Assembly: GCF_018310535.1 (NCBI RefSeq)
Contig: NZ_CP074102.1
Location: 8,618,001-8,682,000, forward strand
Origin: Streptomyces mirabilis
GTDB taxonomy: Bacteria > Actinomycetota > Actinomycetes > Streptomycetales > Streptomycetaceae
Direction: 5' to 3'
Length of the DNA: 64,000 nt
A program made the position numbers and the translations under genes. Below the pieces are notes generated by a model. The model was given only the letters and a program-made list of their open reading frames with translations, ran no database searches and had not been told where the DNA came from. This document shows positions 7,961-14,995 of the stretch, piece by piece (position 1 is the stretch's first letter; each line of letters begins with the position of its first letter).

Positions 7961-8434
7961 GTGAGCAACCAAGCGCCGAACGAAGCCCGCGTCATTCCCC
8001 TCCGCCCGGCGACCGCACCGGCTCCGGTCACCGGCCCGGCGGCCCGTCCCACCGATCCCGTGGCCGACGCGCCCCAGCGGCCCCGCCCGGTCCTCGCGCC
8101 CCGGCAGACGCCACCGGCGCCCAGGAGCAGGGAGCCGCTGTGGCGCGACCTGGTGGGTGACGTCCTGCGGCGCGAGCGGCTCGCGCAGGAGCGGACGCTC
8201 AAGGACGTGGCCGACGCGGCCCGGATCTCGATGCCGTACCTCTCGGAGCTGGAGCGCGGCCGCAAGGAGGCCTCCTCCGAAGTCCTCGCGGCCGCCGCGC
8301 GCGCCCTGGGCCTCGGGCTCACCGATCTGCTCTCGCTGGCCCAGGGCGAACTCACCCGCCTCGCCCAGGTGCGGCCCGCCCGCCGCCGCACCACGTCGGC
8401 CTCGCACCACGACGGCATGTGCCTCGCCGCCTGA
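7961..8434 (+). CDS. popR: XRE-family activator of clpP3-clpP4 (PopR/ClgR type)
   Basis: This 157-aa protein has a disordered Pro-rich N-terminus (about 60 residues), then an XRE helix-turn-helix: RLAQERTLKDVADAARISMP followed by YLSELERGRKEASSE, typical of ClgR/PopR. It lies 69 nt from the convergent clpP4, as expected for popR, the activator of the clpP3-clpP4 operon in Streptomyces. It ends in Cys-Leu-Ala-Ala; PopR is known to be degraded by ClpP through C-terminal alanines, so the degron looks conserved. GTG 7961 follows GAAGGG directly. Confidence 0.88.
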   Translation: MSNQAPNEARVIPLRPATAPAPVTGPAARPTDPVADAPQRPRPVLAPRQTPPAPRSREPLWRDLVGDVLRRERLAQERTLKDVADAARISMPYLSELERGRKEASSEVLAAAARALGLGLTDLLSLAQGELTRLAQVRPARRRTTSASHHDGMCLAA

Positions 8435-8445
8435 CCGGGCCGACC

Positions 8446-8492
8446 GGCCAGGGCCTGTCCGGCGGACCATGCCGCAGACGCGGGCCCTGGCC
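8446..8492. terminator. Convergent hairpin between popR and clpP4
   Basis: The 10-bp arms GGCCAGGGCC (8446-8455) and GGCCCTGGCC (8483-8492) can pair across a 27-nt loop and could terminate both convergent genes. Confidence 0.45.
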
Positions 8493-8503
8493 GTGGTCCG
8501 GTC

Positions 8504-9106
8504 TCAGACCGTCGCGAGCCGTCGGCTCAGGACCTCGTCCGCGAGTCCGTACGCCACGGCCTCCTGTGCGGTGAACACCTTGTCGCGGTCCATGTCCGCG
8601 CGCAGGGTCGGCGCGTCGTGGTGCGTGTGCCGGGAGAGGACCTCCTCGACCTGGGCGCGGATACGGAGCATCTCCTTGGCCTGGAGGGCGAGGTCGGACA
8701 CCGTCCCCTGCCGGCCGCCGCTCGCGGGCTGGCCGAGCAGCACACGCGCGTGCTCCAGCACGAACCGACGCCCGGGATCGCCGCCGGCCAGCAGCACCGC
8801 CGCCGTGGAGGCCGCCTGGCCGACGCAGAACGTCGAGATCGGCGCCTGTACGAACGTCATCGTGTCGTAGATCGCCATGAGCGAAGTGAACGACCCACCG
8901 GGCGAGTTGATGTAGATCGCGATCTCGTTCTCCGGGTTCGACGACTCCAGATGGAGGAGTTGCGCGATGACGACGTTGGCGACCCCGTCGTCGATCTCGG
9001 TGCCGAGAAAGATGATCCGCTCGGACAGCAGCCGGCTGAAGACGTCGTAGGACCGCTCGCCCTGCGGGGTCCGCTCGACGACGTTCGGAATCGTGTACGT
9101 ACCCAT
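8504..9106 (-). CDS. clpP4: ATP-dependent Clp protease subunit ClpP4, catalytic His replaced
   Basis: This 200-aa ClpP-fold protein keeps INSPGGS, the nucleophile region [14 protein letters not shown] and the late aspartate motif MDRDKVF. The catalytic histidine motif, normally ARxMxHQP, reads [12 protein letters not shown], so Gly occupies the His position. Alone it should have no normal serine-protease triad; it probably forms a hetero-tetradecamer with ClpP3. ATG 9106 starts 1 nt after the clpP3 stop, so the pair is translationally linked. ClpP3-ClpP4 serve as the alternative peptidase when ClpP1-ClpP2 fail. Confidence 0.9.
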   Translation of the reverse strand: MGTYTIPNVVERTPQGERSYDVFSRLLSERIIFLGTEIDDGVANVVIAQLLHLESSNPENEIAIYINSPGGSFTSLMAIYDTMTFVQAPISTFCVGQAASTAAVLLAGGDPGRRFVLEHARVLLGQPASGGRQGTVSDLALQAKEMLRIRAQVEEVLSRHTHHDAPTLRADMDRDKVFTAQEAVAYGLADEVLSRRLATV

Positions 9107-9107
9107 G

Positions 9108-9761
9108 TCAGAGCCCCATCCGTCGCCGTGACGCGGCCGGGCGGACGTCGTCGAGCGACTCCACGACCCGGTCCACCATGCCGTACTCCTTGGCCTGTTC
9201 GGCCGTGAACCAGCGGTCGCGGTCGCCGTCCCGGGAGATCGTCTCCTCGCTCTGGCCGGTGTGCTCCGCGGTGATCCGCTCGATGGCCTTCTTCGTGAAC
9301 TCCAGGTTCTGCGCCTGGATCTCGATGTCGGCGGTGGTGCCGCCGATGCCCGCCGACGGCTGGTGCATCATGATCCGTGCGTTGGGCAGCGCGTAACGCT
9401 TGCCCTGCGTGCCGACGCTGAGCAGGAACTGCCCCATGCTCGCGGCGAATCCCATGGCGAGGGTCGAGACGTCATTGGGGATCAGTCGCATGGTGTCGTA
9501 GATCGCGAGCCCCGCGGTCACCGATCCGCCCGGGCTGTTGATGTACAGGCTGATGTCGGTGCGCGGGTCCTCCGCCGACAGCACGAGCAACTGGGCGCAG
9601 ACCCGGTTCGCGGACACCTCGTCGACCTGGGTGCCGAGCAGGACGATCCGCTGCGCGAGCAGCTGCGCGGCCAGATGGTCGTCGAAGCGGGTCGCGGGGG
9701 TGTCGCCCTCCTCGGCTCGCGGCGCGTGGGCCGGGTACCGGCCGGTGATGAGTGGAGTCAT
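9108..9761 (-). CDS. clpP3: ATP-dependent Clp protease subunit ClpP3
   Basis: This 217-aa ClpP peptidase has a complete triad context: Ser in [14 protein letters not shown], His in [11 protein letters not shown], and Asp in [19 protein letters not shown]. It assembles into the barrel that works with Clp ATPases. ATG 9761 is chosen because GAGGAGGACCG sits immediately upstream; an in-frame ATG at 9806 would lack such a site. Being intact, it would supply the catalysis in a mixed ring with the ClpP4 of this locus. Its promoter should lie in 9762-9954, which includes three 9-bp GCCACCGAC repeats (9887-9913). Confidence 0.92.
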   Translation of the reverse strand: MTPLITGRYPAHAPRAEEGDTPATRFDDHLAAQLLAQRIVLLGTQVDEVSANRVCAQLLVLSAEDPRTDISLYINSPGGSVTAGLAIYDTMRLIPNDVSTLAMGFAASMGQFLLSVGTQGKRYALPNARIMMHQPSAGIGGTTADIEIQAQNLEFTKKAIERITAEHTGQSEETISRDGDRDRWFTAEQAKEYGMVDRVVESLDDVRPAASRRRMGL

Positions 9762-9954
9762 CGGTCCTCCTCGTGGTGGCGCGGCTGTCGTCGCCGCGAT
9801 CTCCACTCTCGGACCGAAGGCCCTCCCGGATCAGCTTTCTCGGCCCGCAGCAGATTCGCCACGAGCAGAGGGGATACGGGGTTGCCGCCACCGACGCCAC
9901 CGACGCCACCGACGGCCCCGGCGGGGGACCGGGGCCCAGGTGTCCGACCCGTGC

Positions 9955-11193
9955 TCAGGTGCCGGTGCGCAGGTCCCGGAAGAAGGACCGCACATCCTCG
10001 ACCAGCAGCTCGGGCTCCTCCGCCGCGGCGAAGTGCCCGCCCCGGTCGAATTCCGTCCACCGCACGATGTGGTTCGTACGGTCCGCGATGTGCCGCAGCG
10101 GTACGAGGGGCTCGTGGGGGAAGACGGCCAGCGCGGTCGGCGCGGCCGAAGGCTCGGGCGGTGTGCCCCAGTAGTCCGCGTGCGCCCGCTCGTAGTAGAT
10201 GCGGGCCGAGGACCCCGCCGTACCGGTCAGCCAGTACAGCATCACGTTGGTCAGCATCAGGTCCCGGTCGACGGCTTCCTCGGGGCGGTCCTTCGCAGCC
10301 GTCCACGCCTTGAACTTCTCGACGATCAAGGCGAGTTGACCGACGGGGGAGTCCGTCAGCGCGTAGGCCAGGGTCTGTGGCCGGGTGCCCTGGAGTTCGG
10401 CGTACCCGGCCTCCTCGCGGCGCCATTCCAGACCGCGCCGCCACGACAGCAGCGCGCGCTCGCGCTCCTCGGGGCTCAGCGCGGCCAGTTCCTCGGGAGT
10501 CGGCTCGGTGGCCGCTGACGATCCTGGCAGCAGGTTCAGATGGACACCGATGAGCCGCTCGGGGAACGCCCGGCCCAGCTCCCGGGAGATGGCCCCGCCC
10601 CAGTCGCCGCCCTGGGCGCCGAACCGCTCGTACCCGAGCCGTGTCATGAGCTCGGCGAAGGCGGCGGCCACCCGTTGGAACTCCCAGCCGGTGTCCCGGG
10701 TGGGCCCGGACAGCCCGAACCCGGGAATGCTCGGTACGACGAGATGGAACGCGTCGGCCGGATCGCCGCCGTGTGCGCGCGGGTCCGTCAACGGGCCGAC
10801 GACGTCGGTGAATTCGACGATCGAGCCGGGCCAGCCGTGCGTGATGACCAGTGGGGTCGCGTCCGGCTCCGGGGAGCGGATGTGCGCGAAGTGGATCCGC
10901 GCGCCGTCGATCTCCGTCGTGAACTGCGGCCATGCGTTCAACCGCGCCTGCGCCGCCTGCCAGTCGTAGTCGTGCCGCCAGTACCGCACGAGTTCGCGCA
11001 GGTACTCCCGCGGGACGCCGTAGGCCCAGCCGACCCCCGGCAGTTCGTCGGGCCAGCGGGTGCGATCGAGACGTTGGTGCAGGTCGTCGAGGTCGCTCTG
11101 CGGGAAGTCGATACGGAACGGCTCGATGCGCGCGCTGTCCGAGGCGGAGGAAGGTGCGGAGGGATCAGCGGAAGAATCAGCGGAGGGAGTCAT
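9955..11193 (-). CDS. Epoxide hydrolase (EHN domain, alpha/beta hydrolase)
   Basis: This 412-aa protein has the N-terminal EHN domain (FRIDFPQSDLDDLHQRLDRT, WAYGVPREYLRELVRYW) and an alpha/beta hydrolase domain. The oxyanion HGWPGS motif, the nucleophile elbow GGDWGGAI (Asp) and the C-terminal GGHFAAAEEPE (His) are all present, as in juvenile-hormone/microsomal-type epoxide hydrolases that open epoxides to diols. ATG 11193 follows GGAGGGAGT. The first 20 residues are Ser/Asp/Ala-rich and probably disordered. It stands alone, divergent from a VOC gene. The substrate is not predictable. Confidence 0.87.
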   Translation of the reverse strand: MTPSADSSADPSAPSSASDSARIEPFRIDFPQSDLDDLHQRLDRTRWPDELPGVGWAYGVPREYLRELVRYWRHDYDWQAAQARLNAWPQFTTEIDGARIHFAHIRSPEPDATPLVITHGWPGSIVEFTDVVGPLTDPRAHGGDPADAFHLVVPSIPGFGLSGPTRDTGWEFQRVAAAFAELMTRLGYERFGAQGGDWGGAISRELGRAFPERLIGVHLNLLPGSSAATEPTPEELAALSPEERERALLSWRRGLEWRREEAGYAELQGTRPQTLAYALTDSPVGQLALIVEKFKAWTAAKDRPEEAVDRDLMLTNVMLYWLTGTAGSSARIYYERAHADYWGTPPEPSAAPTALAVFPHEPLVPLRHIADRTNHIVRWTEFDRGGHFAAAEEPELLVEDVRSFFRDLRTGT

Positions 11194-11351
11194 GTCCGCG
11201 CATGCTATAGCGCCCCTTGAGGGGGCTCGACGAACGACGCGATCGGCCGCCACCGCCCTTCTGCGAAAGGATCCCGCGCGACGCCGATGAGTTTTGGGAC
11301 GACGATCGGTCGACAGAGGTGACGAAACTTTTCCCGCCGCAGGAGGTAGGT

Positions 11352-11834
11352 ATGTCCGCCGACGGATTCACCACGTGTCTGTGGTTCGACGGTCAGGCCG
11401 AGGAGGCCGCGCACTACTACGTCTCGATCTTCAAGAACTCCCGGCTCGGCAGGATCGCCCGCTTCTCCGAGTCCGAGCACGGCACCGCCGGTTCCGTGAT
11501 GGCCGTCGACTTCGTGGCCAACGGACAGAAGTTCGTCGCGCTGAACGGCGGCCCGCAGTTCACGTTCGACGAGGCCATCTCGTTCCAGATCCACTGCGAC
11601 GACCAGGAAGAGGTGGACCACTACTGGAACAAGTTCGTCGAGGACGGCGGCGAGGCAGGCCCCTGCGGCTGGGTCAAGGACAAGTACGGCCTGTCCTGGC
11701 AGGTCGTCCCGAGCAGGCTCATCGAACTGATCAGCGACCAGGACACCGAGAAGGCGGCCCGGACGACCCAGGCGATGTACAAGATGTCCAAGCTGGACAT
11801 CGCGGCCCTGGAGAAGGCGTACGCGGGCGAGTAG
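11352..11834 (+). CDS. VOC-superfamily protein, PhnB/3-demethylubiquinone methyltransferase-like
   Basis: This 160-aa protein is a VOC-fold member with the PhnB-like signature TTCLWFDGQAEEAAHYYVS at the N-terminus, KFVALNGGP in the middle, and DKYGLSWQVVPSRLIELI near the end. Despite the historic methyltransferase label, PhnB-like proteins have no SAM fold; most are small metal-binding or resistance-type proteins of unknown substrate. ATG 11352 follows AGGAGG at 5 nt spacing, a very strong site. It forms its own transcription unit. Confidence 0.87.
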   Translation: MSADGFTTCLWFDGQAEEAAHYYVSIFKNSRLGRIARFSESEHGTAGSVMAVDFVANGQKFVALNGGPQFTFDEAISFQIHCDDQEEVDHYWNKFVEDGGEAGPCGWVKDKYGLSWQVVPSRLIELISDQDTEKAARTTQAMYKMSKLDIAALEKAYAGE

Positions 11835-12141
11835 CGGACCGCCGGCACGACGGCCGGCCCGCGTCCTCGCCCCGGGCGGGGATCAGGCGAGCCGGCCGCT
11901 GTCCAGCGCCGTGTACGCACCACCCCGGCGCGGCGGCTCCTCGGGCGAGCCGAACTCCCGGAGGCCTCCGCGTGCGTGTCCAGCGCCTAGGTGGCCTGCG
12001 CTTCTCCCGCAGTAGCCGCAGGGTCACACCAGGTGCGCACGCCGGGCGCTCCGGCGGCACGCCCCGGATTCGTTGCCGGGGCTTCCACTCGCCCCTACTC
12101 AGCTGCTGGGTCTCTTTTCGCGACTCTCATATGCTGGGGGG
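11835..12141. other. Intergenic stretch without a gene
   Basis: About 300 nt between the VOC gene and the HxlR gene. No convincing reading frame or RNA was seen. The last 60 nt, including a relatively AT-rich CTCATATGCTGG, probably hold the HxlR promoter. Confidence 0.5.
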
Positions 12142-12639
12142 ATGAGAAGGACTTCGTTCGCGAACTGGCCCTGCTCCATCGCACGCACCATGGACTTGCT
12201 TGGAGACTGGTGGACTCCTCTAGTGCTGCGTGAGGCGTTCTACGGGATCAAGCGTTTTGACGAGTTCCAGCAGGAGCTCGGGATCGCGCGGAACACCCTG
12301 GCGGACCGGCTGCGTCGTCTGGTCGACGAGGGCCTCATGGAGAAGCGCTCCTACCAACAGGATCCGGTGCGCTACGACTATGTCCTCACCGAGATGGGGA
12401 GTGACTTCTTCGGCGTGCTGGCAGCCATGAACGGCTGGGGCAACCGGTGGCTGGCCGGCGAGCAGGGGGCTCCGGTCGTCTTTCACCACGACCGCTGCGG
12501 ACACCAGGGCGAGCCGGAAGTCGTGTGCGGTGAGTGCAAGGAACCCATGACCGCGGCGGATACGCATCCGCGCATGGGACCCGGATACCCGCCGCACCTG
12601 GCGGAGCGTCCGGACATCCGGCACCGGTTCACGCCATGA
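12142..12639 (+). CDS. HxlR family transcriptional regulator
   Basis: This 165-aa winged-helix protein begins with the typical CSIARTMDLLGDWWTPLVLRE and continues with FDEFQQELGIARNTLADRLRRL as the recognition region. HxlR regulators often control neighbouring oxidoreductases. The C-terminus is extended by about 50 residues with CGHQGEPEVVCGECKE, a four-position Cys/His arrangement that may bind zinc. This tail occurs in a subset of actinobacterial HxlR proteins. ATG 12142 is preceded by GGGGGG. Neighbouring genes downstream include an SRPBCC-luciferase-like pair it may control, past a decayed region. Confidence 0.85.
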   Translation: MRRTSFANWPCSIARTMDLLGDWWTPLVLREAFYGIKRFDEFQQELGIARNTLADRLRRLVDEGLMEKRSYQQDPVRYDYVLTEMGSDFFGVLAAMNGWGNRWLAGEQGAPVVFHHDRCGHQGEPEVVCGECKEPMTAADTHPRMGPGYPPHLAERPDIRHRFTP

Positions 12640-12706
12640 CTCGACGGCGCCTACCCCGCGGGTGAGACGCGGGCGCCAGAATGATCCGCATTCTCGTACA
12701 GGGCGT

Positions 12707-12883
12707 CGGCCGCCCGGGGCCCGCGCAGGTTTCTTCGCGGTCGATGTCGGGCCGGTCGACGGGAATGCCGGTGAGTGTCGGGCTGGATTCGGTCGGCCCG
12801 TAGCCCTGGAGCACGGTGGTGTTCAGTCGTTTGGCCGGCGACTGGGCCAGGGCGACCCCTTGCCGCGCGACGGAGACGCGGGG
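12707..12883 (-). pseudogene. Fragment of an AMP-binding acyl-CoA synthetase
   Basis: About 59 codons on the minus strand read as part of the adenylate-forming domain: TTVLQGYGPTESSPTLTGIP, where YGPTE is the A5 motif contacting the adenylate. There is no start, and the sequence loses similarity on both sides, so it is an internal scrap of a fatty-acid/aryl-CoA ligase. It abuts the acyl-CoA dehydrogenase fragment at 12886, suggesting that both came from one lipid-degradation operon. Confidence 0.65.
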
Positions 12884-12885
12884 CT

Positions 12886-13124
12886 CGGCTCCTTCGGGAG
12901 CCCGAGCAGGAGTTCCCCGGCGATGCCGCGCTGGATCTGGGAGGCGCCGGCGTAGATGGTTCCGGCGCGGGCATTGAGGTAGACGCGCTCCACGACAGTT
13001 TGAAGGCGGCCGCGGAGGTGCCCGGCTCCTGCCCGCCGAGGAGGGCCTCGGCCGTGCGCTGCCCGTGGCAGCGCAGCTGTTCGACCTGGATGTGGCACCA
13101 CTCGATGCGGGCGATCCTTGACAC
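12886..13124 (-). pseudogene. Acyl-CoA dehydrogenase C-terminal remnant with internal deletion
   Basis: The minus strand begins with [20 protein letters not shown] in one frame and continues at about 12993 in another with [19 protein letters not shown] and LLGLPKEP, the hallmark C-terminus of acyl-CoA dehydrogenases. In intact proteins some 50 or more residues separate these two blocks, so an internal deletion plus a frame change has occurred at about 12993. The N-terminal two thirds are missing. It is non-functional. Confidence 0.7.
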
Positions 13125-13185
13125 GCAAGTCTATCTACGAAACTCTCGAGGTCAGGGGCGCAACAGCAGGGAGGCTGAGCGGCAG

Positions 13186-13716
13186 ATGGAGTGGACAGGC
13201 GCACGGTATGCGGATACACCGACGGTCGAGGTGGACACCTGGATCGACGCTCCCCCGGAGCGGGTGTGGGCACTGGTGTCAGATGTCGAGCTGATGCCCG
13301 GCATGAGTGCCGAGCTGCAGTCAGTGCGGTGGCAGGACGGGTGCTCAGGCCCAGCGCCGGGCGCCCGGTTCATCGGCCACAGCAAGCACGACGCCCTCGG
13401 CGAGTGGGAGACGACTTCGTACATCGTGGAGTACGAACCGCTCCGGGTGTTCGCCTGGGCCGTGGAGGACCCCGACCGGCCCACCGCGCTGTGGCGATTT
13501 TCCCTCCAGCCACGCAACGGCGGTACGCAGCTGAGTCAGTGGATGCGGATGGGACCCGGCCGCTCGGGGCTGTCGTTCGCGATCGACCGGATGCCGGAGA
13601 AGGAGCAGAAGATCGTCTTCGTGCGGATGCGCGAGTTCGAGACCGGCATCACCACGACCTTGGCGGCAATCAAACAGCGCGCCGAGGCGGGAACCACCGG
13701 AAGGACGGGTGCCTGA
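13186..13716 (+). CDS. SRPBCC family (START-like) protein
   Basis: This 176-aa protein has the polyketide cyclase/SRPBCC pattern: VEVDTWIDAPPERVWALVSD at the N-terminus, then alternating beta strands with FIGHSKHD and VFAWAVEDPD, and a C-terminal long helix. The family binds hydrophobic ligands in a helix-grip pocket. ATG 13186 is preceded by GGAGG at 11 nt. Its stop overlaps the start of the luciferase-like gene (TGATG), so the two are co-translated and may act on the same substrate. Confidence 0.83.
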   Translation: MEWTGARYADTPTVEVDTWIDAPPERVWALVSDVELMPGMSAELQSVRWQDGCSGPAPGARFIGHSKHDALGEWETTSYIVEYEPLRVFAWAVEDPDRPTALWRFSLQPRNGGTQLSQWMRMGPGRSGLSFAIDRMPEKEQKIVFVRMREFETGITTTLAAIKQRAEAGTTGRTGA

Positions 13717-14801
13717 TGCGCACGGCGACCACCATCGAAGCCTCTGGCGGCTCGTGGCAGGAGACGGTCGACTTCGTCACCGAGGCCGAGAAGCTCGGCA
13801 TGGACATCTGCTGGGTGGCTGAGGCATGGGGCTCCGACGCCCCCTCGCCGCTTGGCTACCTCGCCGCCCGCACCCATCGCCTCCAGCTCGGCTCCGGCAT
13901 CATCCAGCTCGCCACCCGCAGCCCCGTAGTGATCGCCCGCACCGCGATCACCCTTTCCCGGATCTCCCAGGGACGCTTCCTGCTCGGTCTCGGCCCTTCC
14001 GGGCCGCAGGTCATCGAGGGCCTGCACGGCGTTCCGTTCGCCCGCCCGCTGTCGCGGATGCGGGAGACAGTGGAGATCATCCGGCAGGCCACGACAGGCG
14101 AGAAGATCACCTACTCGGGGCGGGAGTTCCAGATCCCGCTGCCCGGTGGCGAGGGCAAGCCCATGCGCCTCTCCACGCGCGCCGAGCACGACATCCCCAT
14201 CTACCTCGCCACGCTTTCCCCGAAGATGCTTCACCTCACCGGTGAAGTCGCGGACGGCTGGCTGGGCACGAGTTTCGTCCCCGAAGGGGCCAAGGAAGCC
14301 TACTTCGACCACCTCGACGCCGGCCTGGCGGCGGCCGGCCGCTCCCGCACCGAGTTGGACATCTGCCAGGGTGCGGAGGTCAACTTCGCCGAAGACGAGG
14401 AACATCTGCGCGCGCTCATCGCCCCCCGCAAGAAGGAACTCGCCTTCAGCCTCGGCGGGATGGGCTCCGGAAGCACCAACTTCTACAACGACGCCTACAG
14501 CCGTCAGGGCTGGGCCGATGTCGCGACGGCTGTGCGCGAACGCTGGCAGTCCGGCGACCGCGAGGGTGCCGCCGATCTGGTCACCGACGACATGGTGCTG
14601 GGTACCACCCTCATCGGTACCGAGCAGATGGTCCGCGACCGCTTGCGGATCTGGCGCGACGCCGGTGTGGACACCGTCCGCTTCTATCCGGCAGGGGACA
14701 CCCTGGAAGCCCGCCTCACCACCCTGGGCCGCGCCATCGATCTCGTACGCGCCATCGACGACGAGGACAGGGCACGGCCGCGGCAGAAAGCCGGCGAGTA
14801 G
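13716..14801 (+). CDS. LLM-class F420-dependent oxidoreductase
   Basis: This 361-aa protein is a luciferase-like TIM barrel resembling F420-dependent enzymes such as methylene-H4MPT reductase-like proteins: GMDICWVAEAWGSDAPSPLG, LGSGIIQLATRSP and RFLLGLGPSGPQVIEG. It probably uses F420H2 or FMN to oxidise or reduce an unknown substrate. It overlaps the SRPBCC gene by one base. It is followed by a short-chain dehydrogenase scrap and a strong terminator, so the operon is bicistronic today. Confidence 0.86.
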   Translation: MRTATTIEASGGSWQETVDFVTEAEKLGMDICWVAEAWGSDAPSPLGYLAARTHRLQLGSGIIQLATRSPVVIARTAITLSRISQGRFLLGLGPSGPQVIEGLHGVPFARPLSRMRETVEIIRQATTGEKITYSGREFQIPLPGGEGKPMRLSTRAEHDIPIYLATLSPKMLHLTGEVADGWLGTSFVPEGAKEAYFDHLDAGLAAAGRSRTELDICQGAEVNFAEDEEHLRALIAPRKKELAFSLGGMGSGSTNFYNDAYSRQGWADVATAVRERWQSGDREGAADLVTDDMVLGTTLIGTEQMVRDRLRIWRDAGVDTVRFYPAGDTLEARLTTLGRAIDLVRAIDDEDRARPRQKAGE

Positions 14802-14825
14802 CTCTCCCCGGTACTCGATCAAGAC

Positions 14826-14900
14826 GTGCGCCGCGAGTTCGAGACCGACTTCTACGGACCGTTGCATGTCACGCGGGCGTTCGTGGCGTTATTACCTGCT
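14826..14900 (+). pseudogene. Short-chain dehydrogenase fragment
   Basis: Twenty-five codons, RREFETDFYGPLHVTRAF and a few more, match the helix around the SDR N-F/YGPLHVTRA motif; the rest of the gene is missing. It lies between the oxidoreductase stop and a terminator and is a deletion scar. Confidence 0.55.
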
Positions 14901-14934
14901 CGAGTGGTGCACCGGGCGGGGCTGCGCCCGCGTG

Positions 14935-14970
14935 GGGCCGGTTCCCGGGCTCATGCCCGGGAACCGGCCC
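14935..14970. terminator. Strong bidirectional terminator
   Basis: A perfect 16-bp GC-rich stem (14935-14950 with 14955-14970) closes a TCAT loop. It sits between the convergent luciferase-like and GH92 genes. Confidence 0.8.
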
Positions 14971-14995
14971 GTCTTCGTCGGCGCGTGCCGAGCTC

